Source: Paracoccus bogoriensis (GTDB taxonomy: Bacteria > Pseudomonadota > Alphaproteobacteria > Rhodobacterales > Rhodobacteraceae). Taken from it: a DNA stretch of 64,000 bases. The stretch spans positions 1 to 64,000 of the forward strand of contig NZ_JAHYSR010000006.1 of assembly GCF_019431455.1 (NCBI RefSeq), in the 5' to 3' direction. The position numbers and the translations under genes were made by a program. Shown here piece by piece: positions 46,558 to 56,203 of this stretch. Under the pieces are notes generated by a model. It was not told the DNA's origin. It saw only the letters and a list, made by a program, of their open reading frames with translations, and searched no databases. Positions within the stretch are counted from its first letter, which is position 1. Every line of letters begins with the position of its first letter.

Positions 46558-47157
46558 TCAGCTTTCCAGCTCGGCATCCCAGTAGAGGTAATCCATCCAG
46601 CTGTCATGCAGGTGGTTCGGTGGAAAGCGCCTCCCGATCGCGTGCATTTCCTCGGGGGTGGGCCGGCGCGGCTTGCGGCGCAGGCTCATGCCGGAATGGC
46701 GCAGGCTGCGATTGGCCTTTCTCAGGTTGCAGGGCGAACAGGCGGCCACGACGTTTTCCCAACTGGTCACACCCCCGCGCGAGCGCGGCACCACGTGGTC
46801 AAAGGTCAGATCGCCCTTGGCCCCGCAATACTGGCAGCAGAATTCGTCTCGCAGAAAAAGATTGAAGCGCGTGAATGCCACGCGCTTCTGGGGTCTGACA
46901 TAATCCTTCAGAACGACGACCGAGGGGATCCGGAAGACCTGCCTCTGACTTCGCACGACCTCGTCATATTCGGCGATGATGCTGACCCGGTCCAGAAAGA
47001 CGGCCTTGATTGCCTCTTGCCAGGGCCACAGCGACAGGGGGTAATAGCTCAGCGGGCGGTAATCGGCATTCAGCACCAGGGCGGGGTGGTGGCGCAAGGC
47101 CGCGGGCTCGCGCACGAACCTGGTTCGGAATTCAGTCTGGTGATGGTCGTCCAGCAT
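46558..47157 (-). CDS. HNH endonuclease family protein
   Basis: The 199-residue protein carries an HNH domain with paired zinc cysteines: FCCQYCGAKGDLTFDHVVPRSRGG, then SWENVVAACSPCNLRKANR. The conserved N-terminal part (PALVLNADYRPLSYYPLSLW) matches a widespread bacterial HNH family often found near general metabolism genes, with no proven substrate. It is not accompanied by restriction or phage genes, so a defence role is not indicated. A 215-base gap upstream contains no gene. Confidence 0.9.
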   Translation of the reverse strand: MLDDHHQTEFRTRFVREPAALRHHPALVLNADYRPLSYYPLSLWPWQEAIKAVFLDRVSIIAEYDEVVRSQRQVFRIPSVVVLKDYVRPQKRVAFTRFNLFLRDEFCCQYCGAKGDLTFDHVVPRSRGGVTSWENVVAACSPCNLRKANRSLRHSGMSLRRKPRRPTPEEMHAIGRRFPPNHLHDSWMDYLYWDAELES

Positions 47158-47372
47158 GTCGCTTGCCCTGCCTGGCCCCTTGGATCGACCGGGGCATCCA
47201 TCAGATCCATGGTCCGACTATATCTCGTGCAAGCCGTCTGGCAAGCCTCTGCATCTATAGCCGCCCCTCGGACAGATAGCCGCATCAGGTAACAGCGCGA
47301 TGACGCGTCCTGCCCGGGAATGTGGCAATCCGTGTCTCGGCAGGGTGCGTCGTGGCGATGGCAACCCGGTTG

Positions 47373-48029
47373 TCAGGCGCTCAGCCGGTCGCGGATGAAG
47401 GCCAAGGCTACCGACAGCCCGTCGGGCGAGATGCCGTGGCCGGTTCCCTTCATCACATGCCCATAGACGGTAAAGCCCGCCGCCATCAGCGCGTTGCCGG
47501 CAAGACCCATATCCTCGAACGGGACCATCTGATCCTCGTCGCCATGGATCAGCAGCACGGGTGGTTTGACACGCGCCTCGGCCGCCAGCGTTTCGGGTGC
47601 AAGAAGCCGCCCCGAGAAGCCGACGATCCCGGCCACCGCCTTGTCGCGGCGGGGCGCGACATGCAGCGCCATCATCGTGCCCTGGCTGAAACCCACCAGC
47701 ACCAGCCGGTCCGGCGTCAGCCCCTCTGCGGCCAGAACGCTGTCGAGATAGGCGTCCAGCAGGCCCACCGAACGTATCATGGAAGATCGCGCATCCGCCT
47801 CGGACGAGCCGTCCAGCCAGGGAATCGGAAACCACTGATAGCCCATCGGATTGTTCCGGCAGGGCTCGGGCGCGTTCGGCGCGAAAAAGGCCGTGCGCGG
47901 CAGGTGCGGCGCCAGGGGATCGGCCAGACCCAGAAGGTCGGCGCCGTCGGCACCGTAGCCGTGCAGGAAGATCACCGCCGAATCCGCCTGTGGCGGACCC
48001 TTGCGGTCGGATGTCAGTCGGTCGGTCAT
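47373..48029 (-). CDS. Alpha/beta hydrolase (phospholipase/carboxylesterase family)
   Basis: The 218-residue cytoplasmic hydrolase has AVIFLHGYGADGADLLGLA, the nucleophile elbow LVLVGFSQGTMMALHVA and the Asp and His segments LIHGDEDQMVPFED and MKGTGHGIS. It resembles YpfH and acyl-protein thioesterase-like esterases. The natural substrate is unknown. Its start overlaps the alkA stop by four bases, so the two are co-translated. Confidence 0.9.
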   Translation of the reverse strand: MTDRLTSDRKGPPQADSAVIFLHGYGADGADLLGLADPLAPHLPRTAFFAPNAPEPCRNNPMGYQWFPIPWLDGSSEADARSSMIRSVGLLDAYLDSVLAAEGLTPDRLVLVGFSQGTMMALHVAPRRDKAVAGIVGFSGRLLAPETLAAEARVKPPVLLIHGDEDQMVPFEDMGLAGNALMAAGFTVYGHVMKGTGHGISPDGLSVALAFIRDRLSA

Positions 48030-48652
48030 GTTACGCCCTCGCGGCCCTTGGCCAGCCGGTAATAGGCCCAGAGCCCCCGCGCCGCAACCGCCCGCCACGG
48101 CCGCCAGGGTTCGGCCAGCACCCGCAGGGCGGCGGGGCGGGGCCGTTCGGGCAGCCCATAGAGCAACCGCGCGCCTTCCTGCAGCGCCAGATCGCCCGCC
48201 GCGAAGACATCGGCGCGGCCAAGCGCGAATTTCAGGTAGATTTCGGCCGTCCAGACGCCCACGCCGGGCAAGGCGGTCAGCCGGTCGATTGCCTCGTCAT
48301 CGGGCAGGGCGGCCAGCCCGTCCCAGTCCAGCCCCGCTTGCGCGATGGCGGCCAGATAGCGCGCCTTGGGCCGCGACAGGCCGGCCGCGCGCAGGTCGTC
48401 GGGCGTGGCGGCCCTGATTGCTGCCTCGGAGAACAGGCCCGCCGCCTCGAGCCGCGCCCGGATCGAGGCCGCCGCCGCAACCGAGATCTGCTGTCCGATG
48501 ATCGCCTCGGCCATTGTCGCGAAACCGGCCTCGCGGCGGCGCAAGGGCAGGGGCTGGATCAGCGGCAGGGCCTTTGCCCAGACAGGACAGATGCGCGCCA
48601 GATAAGCGGTGCCTTCGGCCAGGTCGGCCTCGGTCCGGATCAGGCGGATCAT
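48026..48652 (-). CDS. alkA: DNA-3-methyladenine glycosylase II (AlkA-like)
   Basis: The 208-residue HhH-GPD glycosylase removes alkylated bases. It contains FATMAEAIIGQQISVAAAAS and the helix-hairpin-helix with catalytic Asp, ALPGVGVWTAEIYLKFALGRADVFAAGDLALQ. It lacks the extra N-terminal domain of E. coli AlkA, as the shorter alphaproteobacterial enzymes do. It overlaps the esterase gene and follows the GntR gene by three bases. Confidence 0.92.
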   Translation of the reverse strand: MIRLIRTEADLAEGTAYLARICPVWAKALPLIQPLPLRRREAGFATMAEAIIGQQISVAAAASIRARLEAAGLFSEAAIRAATPDDLRAAGLSRPKARYLAAIAQAGLDWDGLAALPDDEAIDRLTALPGVGVWTAEIYLKFALGRADVFAAGDLALQEGARLLYGLPERPRPAALRVLAEPWRPWRAVAARGLWAYYRLAKGREGVT

Positions 48653-48655
48653 GAC

Positions 48656-49279
48656 CTAGCCATGGGCCTGGGCCTCCAGCTTCAGACGAGTCTCCCAAGC
48701 CATCGAGATATGTTGGCGCAGCGCCTTGTCTGCGGCCACCCCATCGCCCGAGGCGATCGCCTCGACGATGCGGGCATGTTCCACCAGCGCCGCCGCGCTG
48801 CGTCCTTCGGCGGCCAGCGAGGTCTTTTCCATCAACGCCATGCTGCGATGGACCAGATCAAGCTGCTGCACCAGATAGCGGTTGTGCGAGGCCAGATGGA
48901 TCTGCCGGTGAAAGCGCCGGTTCGACCGCGCCAGAGCCTCGGGGTCGTGCTGGTTCTGGCGGTCCTCTTCGACCATCTGGCTGAGGACGCGCACCTCCTC
49001 GGGGCTGGCATGGCGGGCGGCAAGGCGCGCTGCCAGCGCCTCAAGCTCGGCGCGCACCACATAAAGCTCCGCCAGCTGGTTGTGATCCAGCGAGGCGACG
49101 ATCAGGCTGCGCCCGTCGCGGACCAGCATGGCTTGTGTTTCCAGCCTTTGCAGCGCCTCGCGGACGGGGGTGCGGCTGACACCGAAACGGTCGGCCAGTT
49201 CGGATTCCACCAGCCGGTCGCCAGGGCGATAGGTGCCGCTTTCGATCGCGGCCAGGATCAGGGAATAGGCGTCCTTCAT
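48656..49279 (-). CDS. GntR-family regulator (FCD subfamily)
   Basis: The 207-residue regulator has an N-terminal winged helix (YRPGDRLVESELADRFGVSRTPVREALQRLE) and an all-helical FCD ligand domain with the metal-binding pattern RRFHRQIHLASHN and a later HARIVEAIASGD. FCD regulators often sense organic acids. It heads the alkA-esterase unit and diverges from the HAD gene across 64 bases. Its target is unknown. Confidence 0.9.
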   Translation of the reverse strand: MKDAYSLILAAIESGTYRPGDRLVESELADRFGVSRTPVREALQRLETQAMLVRDGRSLIVASLDHNQLAELYVVRAELEALAARLAARHASPEEVRVLSQMVEEDRQNQHDPEALARSNRRFHRQIHLASHNRYLVQQLDLVHRSMALMEKTSLAAEGRSAAALVEHARIVEAIASGDGVAADKALRQHISMAWETRLKLEAQAHG

Positions 49280-49343
49280 GGCGCCACGATTGGCCGCGGC
49301 GGCGCGAATTGCAAGCGCGGCGGCGCGGCGCTATGTGGAACGG

Positions 49344-50030
49344 ATGGATTTTCTGCATGTTCGCGTCTGGATCTTCGATCTGGACAATACGCTCTATCCC
49401 CCCGAGGCCCAGCTTTTCGCCCAGATCGAGCGGCGCATGACGGCCTACATGATGCGCGTCCTCGGTGTGCCCCAGGAAGACGCCGACCGGCTGCGCGCCG
49501 AATACTGGAGACTGCACGGCACGACCTTGGCGGGGCTGATGGCCGAACACCGGGTCGATCCGGTTCATTACCTCGGCGACGTGCATGATATCGACTTTTC
49601 GGTTCTGCGGCCGGACGCGGCGTTGGCCGATGCCATCGCGGCCCTGCCGGGGCGGCGGATCATCCACACCAACGGCGACGCGGCCTATGCCCGCCGCGTT
49701 CTGGCCGCGCGCGGGCTGGATGGCGATCTGTTCGAGGCCGTCTATGGCATCGAGGAGACCGGTTTCCGCCCCAAACCGCACCCGGACGCGTTTCGCCGCG
49801 TTCTGGACGCCGCCCGGATCGACCCGCGCGAGGCGGCCTTTTTCGAGGACGATCCCCGCAATCTGGCCGTGCCCCATGCGCTTGGGATGCGGACCGTGCT
49901 GGTCGGGCAGGGCCTTGATGGGCCCGTTCCCATCCTGCGTGGCGCGCCGGTGCCCGCCCATGTCCAGCACCAGACCGACGATCTGACCGCGTTTCTTGGT
50001 CGCATTGCAACCGGCTCGGCAGCCGGCTAG
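49344..50030 (+). CDS. HAD hydrolase, pyrimidine 5'-nucleotidase type
   Basis: The 228-residue HAD enzyme has motif I VWIFDLDNTLYPPEAQLF, motif II IIHTNGDAAYARR, the motif III lysine in RPKPHPDAF and motif IV FFEDDPRNLAVPHALGM. The DxDNTLYPP start is the hallmark of the pyrimidine 5'-nucleotidase (SDT1-like) subgroup. I start at ATG 49344; an upstream in-frame start at 49278 would overlap the GntR promoter region. Confidence 0.9.
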   Translation: MDFLHVRVWIFDLDNTLYPPEAQLFAQIERRMTAYMMRVLGVPQEDADRLRAEYWRLHGTTLAGLMAEHRVDPVHYLGDVHDIDFSVLRPDAALADAIAALPGRRIIHTNGDAAYARRVLAARGLDGDLFEAVYGIEETGFRPKPHPDAFRRVLDAARIDPREAAFFEDDPRNLAVPHALGMRTVLVGQGLDGPVPILRGAPVPAHVQHQTDDLTAFLGRIATGSAAG

Positions 50031-50073
50031 GTGTGATGTGAACGCGCGCAACTTGTCCGAGGATACCGAAGCG

Positions 50074-50265
50074 ATGACTGCGCATGACGAAACCGACCTT
50101 TCCAACCGTGCTGCCCTTGGCGTGATCCTGGGGCTGCTGACCCTTGTTGCGGTGCTGCTGGCGTCCTGCGTGATGCTGTTCGGTGTGGCGGGCCTGGGGA
50201 TCTTCGGGCTGGTGGCGACCGTGCTGATCTTTGGCGTCATGCTGGCTTTCACCGCCGGGAACTGA
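50074..50265 (+). CDS. 63-residue membrane protein
   Basis: The frame from ATG 50074 encodes a polar start (MTAHDETDLSNRAALG) and two hydrophobic helices (VILGLLTLVAVLLASCVMLF and GLGIFGLVATVLIFGVMLAF). GAGGA lies upstream. A GTG at about 50038 would lengthen it by twelve residues. It fits exactly between the HAD gene and the UbiH-like gene. Function unknown. Confidence 0.6.
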   Translation: MTAHDETDLSNRAALGVILGLLTLVAVLLASCVMLFGVAGLGIFGLVATVLIFGVMLAFTAGN

Positions 50266-50280
50266 CCGCAGGAGTCCGCC

Positions 50281-51480
50281 TTGCCGGCACCAGCAATCGA
50301 AGATGTCGATATCCTTGTGTCGGGCGGCGGGATTGCCGGGCTGATCGCGGCGGCGGCCTTCGGGGCCGAGGGCTTCTCGACCCTCTGCATCGACCCGGCC
50401 CCGCCCGTGACGGATGAATCCGACGAGGGCGCCGATCTGCGGACCACCGCGATCCTGGCGCCCTCGGTCGTGCTGTTGCAGCGGATTGGGCTATGGGACC
50501 GGCTGGCACCCCATGCGACGCCTTTGCAGGTCATGCGGATCGTCGATGCGGGCGGCGCCGAGCCGCGCGCCCGGCTGACGCGCGATTTCGACGCGGCGGA
50601 GATCGGCGATCAGCCCTTTGGCTGGAACCTGCCCAACTGGCTTTTGCGGCGCGAGATCGTCGCACGGCTGGAATCGCTGCAATCCGTGCGGTTTCATGCG
50701 GGTATCGGCACGGTCTCGGTCCTGACCCGCGACGAGGGCGCGATCGTCACGCTATCGGATGGCCGCCGCCTGCGCGCGCGGCTGCTGATCGGGGCCGATG
50801 GCCGCGATTCGCCGGTGCGGCAGGCACTTGGCATCGGCGCGCGGCGGTTGCGCTATGGCCAGAAGGCGTTGGCCTTTGCGGTCACACATGAATTCCCGCA
50901 CAACAACGTCTCGACCGAGGTGCATCGCTCGGGCGGGCCCTTCACGCTGGTGCCGTTGCCCGACCGCGAGGGCCGCCCCTGTTCTGCCGTCGTCTGGATG
51001 GAGAACGGCCGCGAGACCGCCCGCCTGCGCGCCTTGCCGCCCGAGGGCTTCGAGGCCGAACTGAATGCGCGCTCGGCCGGGGTGCTGGGGCATCTGCGGC
51101 AGGCCACCCGGCTGACGGAATGGCCGATCATCAGCCAGATCGCGGACCGCTTCACCGCGCCGCGCACCGCCTTGATCGCCGAGGCGGCGCATGTCGTCCC
51201 GCCCATCGGCGCCCAGGGGCTGAACATGAGCCTTGCCGATCTGGCGCTGCTGGTCGAACTGAACCGAAGCGATCCGGGCAATGCGGCGGCCCTGGCGCGC
51301 TATGAACGCGCCCGCCGCCCCGAGGCGCTGGCCCGTCTGTTGGGCATCGACGTGCTGAACCGTGCCAGTCAGGCCGGCCTGCGCCCCTTGCGCGACTTGC
51401 GCGCCGCCGCGCTGGGCGGGCTTTACGGTATCGCCCCAGTCCGCCGACTGATGATGCGCGCAGGGCTGGGCCTGCACTGA
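50281..51480 (+). CDS. ubiH: UbiH/COQ6-family FAD-dependent hydroxylase
   Basis: The 399-residue flavoprotein monooxygenase has the FAD-binding VDILVSGGGIAGLIAAAAFG, the middle motif LLIGADGRDSPVRQALGI and the ribityl-binding ALIAEAAHVVPPIGAQGLNMSLADLALL. These match ubiquinone-ring hydroxylases; which ring carbon is oxidised cannot be told. The third motif reads AEAAH where many relatives have GDAAH. The start is a TTG at 50281 with AGGAG seven bases upstream. Confidence 0.88.
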   Translation: MPAPAIEDVDILVSGGGIAGLIAAAAFGAEGFSTLCIDPAPPVTDESDEGADLRTTAILAPSVVLLQRIGLWDRLAPHATPLQVMRIVDAGGAEPRARLTRDFDAAEIGDQPFGWNLPNWLLRREIVARLESLQSVRFHAGIGTVSVLTRDEGAIVTLSDGRRLRARLLIGADGRDSPVRQALGIGARRLRYGQKALAFAVTHEFPHNNVSTEVHRSGGPFTLVPLPDREGRPCSAVVWMENGRETARLRALPPEGFEAELNARSAGVLGHLRQATRLTEWPIISQIADRFTAPRTALIAEAAHVVPPIGAQGLNMSLADLALLVELNRSDPGNAAALARYERARRPEALARLLGIDVLNRASQAGLRPLRDLRAAALGGLYGIAPVRRLMMRAGLGLH

Positions 51481-51510
51481 CAGCAAGCAGCCTGTGCTGG
51501 GTCTCGCGAA

Positions 51511-51545
51511 GCGCCAGGGGCTGCCCCGGCCCCCCCGCCTCGGGC
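51511..51545. repeat. REP-like GC-rich hairpin (copy 3)
   Basis: GCGCCAGGGGCTGCCCCGGCCCCCC, written here in two parts as GCGCCAGGGGCT and GCCCCGGCCCCCC, parallels the element at 23498 (GCGCCGGGGGCCA, GCCCCCGGACCCCC). The stem GGGGC-T-GCCCC is followed by a C-run. It lies between the ubiH-like gene and ilvD. Confidence 0.5.
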
Positions 51546-51663
51546 CGTCCGGTGCCGCAGCCTTGGCAAGAGCGACATAAACCGTCCTGGATAGTCGCCC
51601 GAGGGTAATTTCCTTCCGCTGGAATGGATGCTAAACGCGACTGCCAGCAACAGGAGATGACCC

Positions 51664-53502
51664 ATGCCCGCCTATCGTTCCCGCACCACCACCCATGGCC
51701 GCAACATGGCCGGCGCGCGTGGCCTGTGGCGCGCGACAGGCGTGAAGGACAGCGATTTCGGCAAGCCGATCATCGCTATCGTCAACAGCTTCACCCAGTT
51801 CGTGCCGGGCCATGTCCACCTGAAGGATCTGGGTCAGATGGTCGCCCGCGAGGTCGAGGCCGCAGGCGGCATCGCCAAGGAGTTCAACACCATCGCCGTC
51901 GATGACGGCATTGCTATGGGCCATGATGGGATGCTTTATTCGCTGCCCTCGCGCGAAATCATCGCCGACAGCGTGGAATACATGGTCAATGCCCATTGCG
52001 CCGATGCGATGGTCTGCATCTCGAATTGCGACAAGATCACGCCGGGCATGTTGATGGCGGCGCTGCGGCTGAACATCCCGGTCGTCTTCGTCTCGGGCGG
52101 GCCGATGGAGGCGGGCAAGGTCGTGCTGAAGGACGGCACCGTCAAGGCGCTGGACCTGGTCGATGCGATGGTCGCCGCCGCCGATGATTCGATCAGCGAC
52201 GAGGATGTTTCCGCCATCGAGCAGGAGGCCTGCCCGACCTGCGGTTCGTGTTCGGGGATGTTCACCGCGAATTCGATGAACTGCCTGACCGAGGCGCTTG
52301 GCCTGTCGCTGCCGGGCAACGGCTCGACCCTGGCGACCCATGCCGACCGCAAGCAGCTGTTCCTGCGCGCGGGACGCCTGATCGTCGATCTGGCAAAACG
52401 CTATTACGAGGGCGACGACGCCTCGGTCCTGCCGCGCAGTATTGCCAGTTTCCGCGCCTTCGAGAACGCGATCACGCTTGATATTGCCATGGGCGGCTCG
52501 ACCAATACCGTGCTGCACCTGCTGGCCGCCGCGCATGAGGCGGGCGTCGATTTCACCATGTCGGACATCGACCGCCTGTCGCGCAAGGTGCCGGTCCTGT
52601 GCAAGGTTGCCCCGGCCAAGCCGGATGTCCATATGGAGGACGTTCACCGCGCGGGCGGCATCATGGCAATCCTGGGCGAGCTTGACCGCGCGGGCCTGCT
52701 GCATACCGATGTGCCCTGCGTCCATGCGCCCAGCATGGGCGAGGCCCTGGCGAAATGGGACATCAGGCGCAGCGATGACGCCGAGGTGCATCGCTTCTTT
52801 CGGGCAGCGCCGGGGGGTGTGCGGACGCAGACGGCGTTCTCGCAGGACCGCCGATACGACGTGCTGGATCTGGATCGCGAAAAGGGCGTGATCCGCAGTG
52901 CCGACCATGCCTTCAGCAAGGATGGCGGTCTGGCCGTGCTTTACGGCAACCTGGCCGAGGACGGCTGCATCGTGAAGACCGCAGGCGTCGATGAATCGAT
53001 CCTGACCTTCGAGGGGCCAGCGCATATCTTTGAAAGTCAGGATGATAGCGTCAGCGCCATCCTGACCGGCAAGGTCAAGCCCGGCGAGGTCGTGCTGATC
53101 CGCTACGAGGGTCCGCGCGGCGGGCCCGGGATGCAGGAGATGCTGTATCCGACCAGCTATCTGAAATCGAAAGGGCTGGGCAAAGCCTGTGCGTTGGTGA
53201 CTGATGGGCGCTTCTCGGGCGGGTCGTCGGGGTTGTCTATCGGCCATGTCTCGCCCGAGGCGGCCGAGGGCGGCACGATCGGCCTGGTCGAGCAGGGCGA
53301 CCTGATCCGCATCGACATCCCGAATCGCACCATCGAACTGGTCGTGGATGACGCGACCCTGGCCGCCCGCCGTGCCGCGCGCGAGGCCCTGGGCTGGAAG
53401 CCCGCCAGGCCGCGCAAGCGCAAGATCACGACCGCCCTGCGGGCCTATGCCGCGATGACGACCAGCGCCGCCAAGGGCGCGGTCCGCGTGGTGCCGGAAT
53501 AG
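51664..53502 (+). CDS. ilvD: Dihydroxy-acid dehydratase
   Basis: The 612-residue iron-sulfur enzyme makes the 2-keto acids of valine and isoleucine. It contains cluster cysteines in [14 protein letters not shown] and [20 protein letters not shown], the metal/substrate region [11 protein letters not shown], and the C-terminal [29 protein letters not shown] precedes the start. A strong terminator follows 26 bases after its stop. Confidence 0.97.
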   Translation: MPAYRSRTTTHGRNMAGARGLWRATGVKDSDFGKPIIAIVNSFTQFVPGHVHLKDLGQMVAREVEAAGGIAKEFNTIAVDDGIAMGHDGMLYSLPSREIIADSVEYMVNAHCADAMVCISNCDKITPGMLMAALRLNIPVVFVSGGPMEAGKVVLKDGTVKALDLVDAMVAAADDSISDEDVSAIEQEACPTCGSCSGMFTANSMNCLTEALGLSLPGNGSTLATHADRKQLFLRAGRLIVDLAKRYYEGDDASVLPRSIASFRAFENAITLDIAMGGSTNTVLHLLAAAHEAGVDFTMSDIDRLSRKVPVLCKVAPAKPDVHMEDVHRAGGIMAILGELDRAGLLHTDVPCVHAPSMGEALAKWDIRRSDDAEVHRFFRAAPGGVRTQTAFSQDRRYDVLDLDREKGVIRSADHAFSKDGGLAVLYGNLAEDGCIVKTAGVDESILTFEGPAHIFESQDDSVSAILTGKVKPGEVVLIRYEGPRGGPGMQEMLYPTSYLKSKGLGKACALVTDGRFSGGSSGLSIGHVSPEAAEGGTIGLVEQGDLIRIDIPNRTIELVVDDATLAARRAAREALGWKPARPRKRKITTALRAYAAMTTSAAKGAVRVVPE

Positions 53503-53528
53503 GTCCGGGATCATCCGCACTGGAACGC

Positions 53529-53560
53529 AAAACGCCGCCCCTCGGGGCGGCGTTTCTGTT
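53529..53560. terminator. Bidirectional Rho-independent terminator between ilvD and ettA
   Basis: AAACGCCGCCC and GGGCGGCGTTT pair perfectly around CTCG. A T-rich TTTCTGTTT follows on the plus strand and an A-rich flank precedes it, so the structure can end both ilvD and the convergent ettA transcripts. Confidence 0.88.
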
Positions 53561-53574
53561 TGTCATGCCGGGGA

Positions 53575-55230
53575 TCAGCGCGTGAATTTCTTGTATTTCA
53601 CGCGCTTGGGCTCGACCGCATCCGGGCCGAGCCGACGGATCTTGTCTTCCTCGTAGGCCTGGAAGTTGCCCTCGAACCATTCGACATGGGCATCGCCTTC
53701 GAACGCCAGAATATGCGTGCAGAGACGGTCGAGGAAGAACCGGTCGTGCGAGATGATGACCGCGCAGCCTGCGAAATCCTCCAGCGCGGCTTCCAGTGCC
53801 TGAAGGGTTTCCACGTCCAGATCGTTGGTCGGTTCGTCCAGCAGCAGGACGTTCCCGCCCGATTTCAGCAGCTTGGCCATGTGGACGCGGTTGCGTTCCC
53901 CGCCCGAAAGCTGGCCGACCTTCTTCTGTTGATCCCCCCCCTTGAAGTTGAAGGCGCTGCAATAGGCGCGGCTGTTCATCTGCGCGTCGCCCAGAACGAT
54001 CTGCTCGGCGCCGCCGCTGATTTCCTCCCACACGGTTGCGTTCGGGTCCAGCGCGTCGCGGGACTGGTCCACATAGGACAACTGCACCGTATCGCCGAAA
54101 GTGATCGTGCCGGCATCCGGCGTCTCGTGGCCGGTCAGCATCCGAAACAGCGTGGACTTGCCCGCGCCGTTCGGGCCGATCACGCCGACGATGCCGCCGG
54201 GCGGCAGGCTGAAGGACAGATCCTCGATCAAGAGCTTGTCGCCCATGGCCTTTTTCAGACCCTCGACCTCGATCACCTTGTTGCCGAGACGCTCGCCGTT
54301 CGGAATGATGATCTGGGCGCGCGACAGCTTTTCACGCTCGGACTGGCTGGCCATTTCGTTATAGGCGTTGATCCGGGCCTTGGACTTGGCCTGGCGTGCC
54401 TTGGCGCCGGCGCGGATCCATTCCAGTTCGCGTTCCAGCGTCTTTTGTCTGGCCTTGTCCTCGCGGGCTTCCTGCTCCAGCCGCTTGGCCTTCTGTTCCA
54501 GCCAGGCCGAGTAATTCCCTTCGTAGGGGATGCCGCGGCCGCGATCCAGTTCGAGGATCCAGCCGGTGATATCGTCCAGGAAATAGCGGTCATGGGTTAC
54601 GATCAGGATCGTGCCCTTGTATTCGATCAGGTGCTTCTGCAGCCAGGCGATGGTTTCCGCGTCGAGGTGGTTGGTCGGCTCGTCCAGAAGCAGCATGTCG
54701 GGCGCTTCCAGCAGCAGCTTGCACAGCGCCACGCGACGACGCTCACCGCCCGACAGGGTCTCGACATTGGCATGGTCGGGCGGGCAGCGCAGGGCCTCCA
54801 TCGCCACGTCGATCTGGCTGTCCAGATCCCAGAGGTTCTCGGCGTCGATCTGGTCCTGAAGCGCGGCCATCTCTTCGGCGGTCTCGTCCGAATAGTTCAT
54901 CGCCAGTTCGTTGTAGCGATCCAGCTTGGCCTTCTTTGCCGCCACGCCCAGCATCACGTTGCCGCGCACGTCAAGCGTCGGGTCAAGCTGCGGCTCTTGC
55001 GGCAGATAGCCGACAGTCGCGCCCTTGGCCGCCCAGGCCTCGCCGGTAAAATCCTTGTCCAGGCCCGCCATCACGCGCAGCAAGGTCGATTTCCCCGCGC
55101 CGTTGACGCCAACGACGCCGATCTTGACGCCGGGCAGAAAGTTCAGGCGGATATTCTCGAACACCTTCTTGCCGCCGGGATAGGTCTTGGACACGCCGTC
55201 CATGTGATACACGAACTGATAGGACGCCAT
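53575..55230 (-). CDS. ettA: Energy-dependent translational throttle protein EttA (ABC-F)
   Basis: The 551-residue ABC-F protein has two ATPase domains: VVGVNGAGKSTLLRVMAG and VIGPNGAGKSTLFRMLTG as P-loops, and LSGGERRRVALCKLL and LSGGERNRVHMAKLL as signature motifs, with LLLDEPTNHLDAET and LLLDEPTNDLDVET. Between them lies the helical linker (YSAWLEQKAKRLEQEARED). EttA binds the ribosomal E site and gates early elongation according to ATP/ADP ratio. The C-terminus ends in a basic KRVKYKKFTR as in EttA. Confidence 0.96.
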   Translation of the reverse strand: MASYQFVYHMDGVSKTYPGGKKVFENIRLNFLPGVKIGVVGVNGAGKSTLLRVMAGLDKDFTGEAWAAKGATVGYLPQEPQLDPTLDVRGNVMLGVAAKKAKLDRYNELAMNYSDETAEEMAALQDQIDAENLWDLDSQIDVAMEALRCPPDHANVETLSGGERRRVALCKLLLEAPDMLLLDEPTNHLDAETIAWLQKHLIEYKGTILIVTHDRYFLDDITGWILELDRGRGIPYEGNYSAWLEQKAKRLEQEAREDKARQKTLERELEWIRAGAKARQAKSKARINAYNEMASQSEREKLSRAQIIIPNGERLGNKVIEVEGLKKAMGDKLLIEDLSFSLPPGGIVGVIGPNGAGKSTLFRMLTGHETPDAGTITFGDTVQLSYVDQSRDALDPNATVWEEISGGAEQIVLGDAQMNSRAYCSAFNFKGGDQQKKVGQLSGGERNRVHMAKLLKSGGNVLLLDEPTNDLDVETLQALEAALEDFAGCAVIISHDRFFLDRLCTHILAFEGDAHVEWFEGNFQAYEEDKIRRLGPDAVEPKRVKYKKFTR

Positions 55231-55285
55231 CGGGAACTCCTGTGAATTTGGCGTCTTTTAGGCCATTCCGAAGGCCGGGAAAAGG

Positions 55286-56203
55286 TCAGCGGAGGCTGGC
55301 GGCGAATTCCTCGCCCAGGATCCGCCGGATCGCGCGGATCTGGGGCGCCATCTTTTTCTCCAGCGCCTCGACCGCCTCGGGCGGGGGCATCAGGCCGGGG
55401 GCGTTGGCAAAGACCTTCTGGTTCATGTTGGCATAGAAGCAGGGACCGATGCCCAGATGCGCCTCGACCGCGTCCATGACGGCGCCGGGATTGCTGGCGA
55501 GGCGGCCGAAAGGAATGACCAGCATGTCGGGAAAGCGCGCCAGCCAGCGCGGCAGATAGGTCGCGTAATCGCCCCGGTCGAACAGGACGGGGTTCGCGAT
55601 CTCGGCCATCCATTCGTCCAGCGTCACGGGATTGCGCTTTTCGCGGCGCAGGTTCATGCGCAACTGCGACACGGCCCGGTCAACGGGATGGCGGATCAGG
55701 TAGATCACCTTGGCCTTGGGCAGGAACTGCGCGACCGCATCCACGCCTTCTTCGGGTAAGGTGGAATATTCGGGCGTGAAATCCATCGGCATCGCGTGTT
55801 CGGGCGCGGGGGCGAAGACGCGCTTGTACCACTGATTGTGGAACATCTTGCCGCTGGTGATGGCGGTCAGATATTCGTCCAGCGCCGGTTCCAGAAGGAC
55901 GCTGCGCAATCGGTGGCGGTTGCGGATTTCCTGCGTCTTGTTGCGGTAATGCCAGCCGATCCAGCGACGGTGTTCGGGGATGTGCAGGTGATTGAAATAC
56001 TGCACCTCCTTGAAGGGCGGGATCCAGACCTGCGGATGCTGGCCCAGCATCTGCGCCAGCCAGCTTGTCCCGGCCTTTTGTGCGCCGATGCACAGCGCGC
56101 CGGGCTTTCTGGGCTTGCCTGTGGGGTCGAAGGCCGGGCTGATGGCCAGAACCGTCAGAAGCCGCGCCGTCGTGGCGTCAGTCGCGTCGTCCCCAGAGGT
56201 CAT
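55286..56203 (-). CDS. Sulfotransferase-family protein
   Basis: The 305-residue protein has the PAPS 5'-phosphosulfate loop [18 protein letters not shown] near residue 42 and the 3'-phosphate motif [21 protein letters not shown] near residue 165. It probably sulfates a carbohydrate or peptide acceptor, unknown here. I start at ATG 56203, which overlaps the rimO end by 26 bases. It differs from the sulfotransferase-like domain at 13106, which lacks a normal PAPS loop. Confidence 0.88.
   Translation of the reverse strand: MTSGDDATDATTARLLTVLAISPAFDPTGKPRKPGALCIGAQKAGTSWLAQMLGQHPQVWIPPFKEVQYFNHLHIPEHRRWIGWHYRNKTQEIRNRHRLRSVLLEPALDEYLTAITSGKMFHNQWYKRVFAPAPEHAMPMDFTPEYSTLPEEGVDAVAQFLPKAKVIYLIRHPVDRAVSQLRMNLRREKRNPVTLDEWMAEIANPVLFDRGDYATYLPRWLARFPDMLVIPFGRLASNPGAVMDAVEAHLGIGPCFYANMNQKVFANAPGLMPPPEAVEALEKKMAPQIRAIRRILGEEFAASLR

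Noticed and set aside
46558..47157. HNH protein as part of a restriction or phage-defence system
   Set aside because: It stands among housekeeping genes, with no methyltransferase, helicase or other defence partner nearby, and belongs to a widespread chromosomal HNH family.
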